Below are positions 60,408 to 64,000 of a DNA stretch of 64,000 nucleotides, one piece after another (position 1 is the first letter of the stretch; each line of letters opens with the position of its first letter). The notes under the pieces are model-generated. The model searched no databases and was not told the origin of the DNA. It worked only from the letters and a program-made list of their open reading frames with translations. The position numbers were made by a program, and so were the translations under genes. The DNA is from Bacillota bacterium (GTDB taxonomy: Bacteria > Bacillota > Clostridia > Acetivibrionales > DSM-1351): the NCBI GenBank assembly GCA_023460955.1, contig JAEWOH010000051.1:62001-126000 (forward strand). Reading direction: 5' to 3'.

Positions 60408-61025
60408 TTATAGAATAGCTTTCACAGATTCCCATAAAATATCGCAAAGTTCACATTCCTTATTATTTACATCATAGGAAACAGAACCTGAAAATCCGTT
60501 CTTCCCCATCTCAAGTACATAATCTCCTATTGAGGCTGACAGATAGAAATCTCCGTCACCAAAGTTTTTTCTTTGTAAAATATCAATCATCTGTCCGATA
60601 TCCAGAAGTGGCAGACAGTCCTGCTTGGAGTAAGATTCAGGACGCTGGAATTCAAAACTGAAATCTTCATCAAAGTTAAAGTCTTCGGAGTCTGTTATCT
60701 CTAGTTCTTCGGGTTCCTTAGCTTCAGTTGACTCTATACCATCAATCCTGTCGGAAGCTATACTATCTGAATAAGTATCTTCTTCCTTTATTTTATAGCT
60801 TTCATCAGGCATGAATTTTAGGTCATAAAGAAGCATATCATGATGCTTTAGCAGCTTTATTCCACCGATGATATAAGTTATCTGCTCGAATTTTTCTTCA
60901 GCAGCGTCAACACATACAGTGGCTATAGCGGTATCATAAATATGCGGAATCCATAAATCGCAGAGATTCTGCTTTTGTTCGAGGGTCAGCTCTTCCAGCT
61001 CTTTTCTGGTTATTCTTAATTTCAT
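60408..61025 (-). CDS. Hypothetical acidic protein
   Basis: A 205-residue soluble protein not recognised. Residues 1-85 look globular (KLRITRKELEELTLEQKQNLCDLW), 90-135 are a very acidic, Ser-rich linker, and 140-205 another globular part with CELCDILWESV. ATG 61025 follows GGAGG; the upstream TTG at 61040 is inside or ahead of that site. It is divergent from the topoisomerase pair and convergent with the DUF4097 gene. Confidence 0.6.
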   Translation of the reverse strand: MKLRITRKELEELTLEQKQNLCDLWIPHIYDTAIATVCVDAAEEKFEQITYIIGGIKLLKHHDMLLYDLKFMPDESYKIKEEDTYSDSIASDRIDGIESTEAKEPEELEITDSEDFNFDEDFSFEFQRPESYSKQDCLPLLDIGQMIDILQRKNFGDGDFYLSASIGDYVLEMGKNGFSGSVSYDVNNKECELCDILWESVKAIL

Positions 61026-61214
61026 GAGTCCATCCTCCAATACTATAGTAACAGGAGCGTTTGTGAAATATTTCTAGCCCCAGAGTTTCAAATTTATTAT
61101 AATATAATTATTGCTTGTTGTCATACAATTTCCATTAATGATTTATTTACTTGACAGAGAACACTAGTTTGATAAATAATGTTTAGGGAACAAAAATAAT
61201 CGGAGGAGTCACTA

Positions 61215-63197
61215 ATGACAAAAGATACCAGAAAGACTGAGTATGGTAATGAAAGCATTTCATCCTTAAAAGGTGCAGACAGGGTAAGACTGCGTCCGGG
61301 CGTAATATTCGGATCTGACGGTCTCGATGGTTGTCAGCATTCCTTCTTTGAAATCCTGTCAAACTCTATTGACGAGGCTCGTGAGGGCCATGGTGATGTC
61401 ATTGAGGTAACCAGATTTGCCGATCATTCCATTATGGTACAGGACTGGGGTAGAGGTCTCCCCGTCGATTATAATACCAAGGAAGAGCGGTTTAACTGGG
61501 AACTTGTTTATTGTGAGTTATACGCCGGTGGCAAATATCAGAATAACTCCGGAGAAAATTACGAATACAGTCTTGGGCTTAACGGTCTGGGAGCATGTGC
61601 AACACAGTACAGTTCGGAGTACTTTGACGTAACGGTGTTCAGAGACGGTCATAGGTTTCAGCTTCACTTTGAAAAAGGTGAGAATGTAGGCGGTCTGAAT
61701 AAGGAAAAATGCAAGTATGAGCAAACCTCTACAATTCAGAAATGGAAGCCTGACATTGACGTTTTTACAGATATAAACATACCTTTGGAATATTTTCAGA
61801 CAGTTCTGAAAAAACAAGCGGTAGTTAATGCAAGATTGCGTTTTGTATTAAAAGATGAAGAGTCGGGAGAAACCTTTGTGTACTGCTATGAAAACGGAAT
61901 AGTAGACTACATAAAGGAGATAACCAAGGAAGACGGCTTTACAGATATTCAGTTTTATGAAACGTCAACAAGGGGAAGAGACAGGGAAGACAAACCGGAA
62001 TATAAGCTTAAGATGCAGATCGCCTTTTGTTTTAACAACCAGACAAACCTGCTGGAATATTATCACAATTCCAGCTTCCTGGAGTACGGCGGCGCACCTG
62101 ACAAGGCCGTAAAAAATGCACTGGTTTATGAAATAGACAAATGCATAAAAGCCAGAGGAAAATATAACAAGGATGAATCCAAAATAACCTTCGCGGACAT
62201 AGAGGATAGTCTTATCCTTGTAGTAAACTCCTTTTCAACTGTTACAAGCTATGAGAATCAGACCAAAAAGTCTATTACAAATAAATTCATTCAGGAAGCA
62301 ATGACTGATTTCCTAAAACAACAGCTTGAAGTATATTTTATTGAGAACAAGATGGAGAGCGATAAAATAATCGAACAGGTTCTGGTAAACAAGCGAAGTA
62401 GGGAAACAGCCGAAAAAACCAGAATAAATATAAAGAAGAAATTAAGCGGTAATGTTGATATCTCAAACAGAGTAAAGAAATTTGTTGATTGTAGAACGAA
62501 GGATTTATCAAAGAGAGAAATCTATATAGTAGAAGGTGACTCTGCTCTGGGTTCCTGTAAACTTGGACGTGACGCTGAATTTCAGGCGATAATGCCAGTT
62601 AGGGGAAAAATCCTAAACTGCCTTAAGGCTGATTATGACAGCATATTTAAGAATGAGATAATTGTAGATCTATTAAAGGTACTGGGTTGCGGTGTGGAGA
62701 TTAAATCAAAACACAACAAGGAACTTAATACCTTTGAATTGGATAATCTTCGTTGGAATAAGGTTATTATCTGTACAGATGCAGACGTGGATGGCTTCCA
62801 GATAAGGACACTCATATTGACAATGCTTTACAGACTTGTCCCTACGCTGCTTCAGGAGGGAAAAGTATTTATAGCTGAATCTCCTCTGTTCGAAATAAGT
62901 TATAAGGGAAAAAGCTATTTTGCGTATTCTGAAAAGGAAAAGTCAGAAATTTTGTCCAAGCTTGATGGTAAAAAGTGTACAATCCAGCGTTCAAAAGGTT
63001 TGGGTGAAAATGAGCCCGAAATGATGTGGCTGACCACGATGAATCCTGAAACGCGCAGATTAATTAAGGTTACTCAGGCAGAGGTTGAGTACACAGCGCA
63101 GATGTTTGATGTTCTGCTGGGTGATAACTTACCTGGAAGAAAGCAGTTTATCGAAGAAAACGGAAGTAAGTATCTGGATATGATCGACGTAAGCTGA
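61215..63197 (+). CDS. Type IIA topoisomerase B subunit (ParE/GyrB-like, divergent)
   Basis: A 660-residue ATPase subunit of a type IIA DNA topoisomerase. GHKL ATPase domain: EILSNSIDEA with catalytic E46 and DWGRGLPVD; transducer domain; TOPRIM domain with EGDSALGS (near 440) and TDADVDGFQIRTL (near 522); and the C-terminal RSKGLGENEPEMMW. Motifs are intact but differ from housekeeping GyrB/ParE (EGDSALG for EGDSAGG; FQIR for SHIR), suggesting a second, specialised topoisomerase. The A subunit follows after about 105 nt. CGGAGGAG precedes the ATG. Confidence 0.9.
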   Translation: MTKDTRKTEYGNESISSLKGADRVRLRPGVIFGSDGLDGCQHSFFEILSNSIDEAREGHGDVIEVTRFADHSIMVQDWGRGLPVDYNTKEERFNWELVYCELYAGGKYQNNSGENYEYSLGLNGLGACATQYSSEYFDVTVFRDGHRFQLHFEKGENVGGLNKEKCKYEQTSTIQKWKPDIDVFTDINIPLEYFQTVLKKQAVVNARLRFVLKDEESGETFVYCYENGIVDYIKEITKEDGFTDIQFYETSTRGRDREDKPEYKLKMQIAFCFNNQTNLLEYYHNSSFLEYGGAPDKAVKNALVYEIDKCIKARGKYNKDESKITFADIEDSLILVVNSFSTVTSYENQTKKSITNKFIQEAMTDFLKQQLEVYFIENKMESDKIIEQVLVNKRSRETAEKTRINIKKKLSGNVDISNRVKKFVDCRTKDLSKREIYIVEGDSALGSCKLGRDAEFQAIMPVRGKILNCLKADYDSIFKNEIIVDLLKVLGCGVEIKSKHNKELNTFELDNLRWNKVIICTDADVDGFQIRTLILTMLYRLVPTLLQEGKVFIAESPLFEISYKGKSYFAYSEKEKSEILSKLDGKKCTIQRSKGLGENEPEMMWLTTMNPETRRLIKVTQAEVEYTAQMFDVLLGDNLPGRKQFIEENGSKYLDMIDVS

Positions 63198-63302
63198 TTT
63201 ATGTGCTAAAAAGTATTAAAGTAAACAAAGGTCAATGAAATTAAAACCCAAAGCTATTATATAAGTTTTTAAGCAAGATTAACTTCAGAAAAGAGGATAT
63301 GA

Positions 63303-64000
63303 ATGTCAACTCATAAAAATCTTGTTGAACAGGATATAGTTTCAACCCTTGAAAACAATTATATGCCATATGCCATGAGCGTAATTGTTTCAAGAGCAAT
63401 ACCGGAAATTGACGGCTTCAAGCCCTCTCACAGAAAGCTTCTCTATACAATGTATAAAATGGGGCTTTTAACCGGGGCTAAAACCAAGTCCTCAAATATC
63501 GTGGGTCAGACAATGAAGTTGAACCCTCATGGTGACATGGCGATTTATGAAACAATGGTCAGACTTACAAGGGGGAATAATGCACTGCTGCATCCGTTTG
63601 TGGATTCAAAGGGCAATTTCGGAAAACAGTATTCCAGAGACATGAAGTTTGCTGCACCGCGTTATACAGAGGCTAAGCTGGACAAGTTCTGTGAAGAGAT
63701 CTTCAAGGATATTGATAAAAACACAGTTGATTTCATGGATAATTACGACGGAACCATGAAGGAACCTGTACTGCTGCCTACAACCTTTCCTAATATTCTG
63801 GTAAATGCAAACCAGGGTATAGCTGTCGGCATGGCAAGTAATATATGCAGTTTTAACCTTACAGAAATTTGTGATGCAACTTCCGCGCTGATTGATGATG
63901 CCGATACAGTGCTTGAGAAATATATAAAAGCACCGGATTTTTCATCTGGAGGTCAATTAATATATTCCGAAAAGGAAATAAGGGATATATACTCCAACGG
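63303..64000 (+). CDS. Type IIA topoisomerase A subunit (ParC/GyrA-like), cut by the window end
   Basis: Open reading from ATG 63303 to the edge of the window (232 codons, no stop), so the C-terminal part is missing. It has YAMSVIVSRAIPEIDGFKPSHRK, GDMAIYETMVRL and AAPRYTEAKL with the DNA-cleaving Tyr. Compared with the usual GyrA HGDSAVYD, residues 76-83 read HGDMAIYE, changing both positions linked to quinolone resistance. Partner of the B subunit upstream; AAGAGGAT precedes the ATG. Confidence 0.9.
   Translation, partial: MSTHKNLVEQDIVSTLENNYMPYAMSVIVSRAIPEIDGFKPSHRKLLYTMYKMGLLTGAKTKSSNIVGQTMKLNPHGDMAIYETMVRLTRGNNALLHPFVDSKGNFGKQYSRDMKFAAPRYTEAKLDKFCEEIFKDIDKNTVDFMDNYDGTMKEPVLLPTTFPNILVNANQGIAVGMASNICSFNLTEICDATSALIDDADTVLEKYIKAPDFSSGGQLIYSEKEIRDIYSN

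Overview
AT-rich, tightly packed bacterial chromosome segment with strong GGAGG-type ribosome binding sites, frequent TTG/GTG starts and many intrinsic terminators. Gene content (corrinoid methyltransferases, IorAB, tryptophanase-type lyase, S-layer homology protein, FolT with a tetrahydrofolate riboswitch, ABC-F, flotillin/NfeD) points to an anaerobic low-GC Firmicute of class Clostridia, plausibly a Ruminiclostridium-type organism. The genus is an inference. I saw no tRNA, rRNA, CRISPR array, insertion sequence or prophage.

Layout. 1-13.8 kb: mixed household genes (membrane PH-domain protein, YccF, ABC exporter, an autoregulated PadR/metallo-hydrolase pair, free-methionine-sulfoxide reductase, NfeD plus flotillin, an ArsR-type regulator operon with its operator, ABC-F ATPase). 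14-19 kb: a LacI-type locus with a DUF4432 sugar-epimerase-like protein, a URO-D superfamily protein and a rare LacI/solute-binding-protein fusion regulator. 19-29.3 kb: a one-carbon cassette for methanol-type methyl transfer: mtaA-like and mtaC-like genes, a PocR/AraC regulator, a CobW GTPase, mtaB, a DUF1638 protein, cobT and the corrinoid reductive activator RACo. 29.4-37.2 kb: a ribose-type uptake regulon (LacI regulator, ribokinase, a second URO-D protein, RbsB/C/A/D-like proteins). 37.5-50.7 kb: a sigma-54 and aromatic amino acid region (enhancer-binding protein, a -24/-12 promoter, tryptophanase/tyrosine phenol-lyase family enzyme, amino acid permease, RidA, RpoN itself, LtaS-like sulfatase, IorA/IorB, methylglyoxal synthase, phenylacetate-CoA ligase). 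51-60.3 kb: cell-envelope genes (MacAB/YknXYZ-like exporter, SLH protein, lipoproteins, SGNH-like protein, riboswitch-controlled folT). 60.4-64 kb: a hypothetical gene and a divergent type IIA topoisomerase pair whose A subunit runs off the window.

How they work together. MtaB (Zn ligands E164/C220/C266) would move the methyl group of methanol to the MtaC-like corrinoid protein, MtaA would pass it to a C1 carrier, RACo would rescue oxidised cobalt and CobT would supply the lower ligand. The PocR/AraC protein is the obvious local regulator, and repeats in the mtaB/DUF1638 intergenic region resemble sequence upstream of mtaC. Two further URO-D proteins sit in two sugar-type regulons that flank this cassette. 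One keeps the H-x-C...C zinc motif and the other has lost its last Cys. The strongest candidate for an undescribed system is therefore a link between sugar (perhaps O-methyl sugar) uptake and corrinoid methyl transfer. That link is inference from gene order and motifs only.
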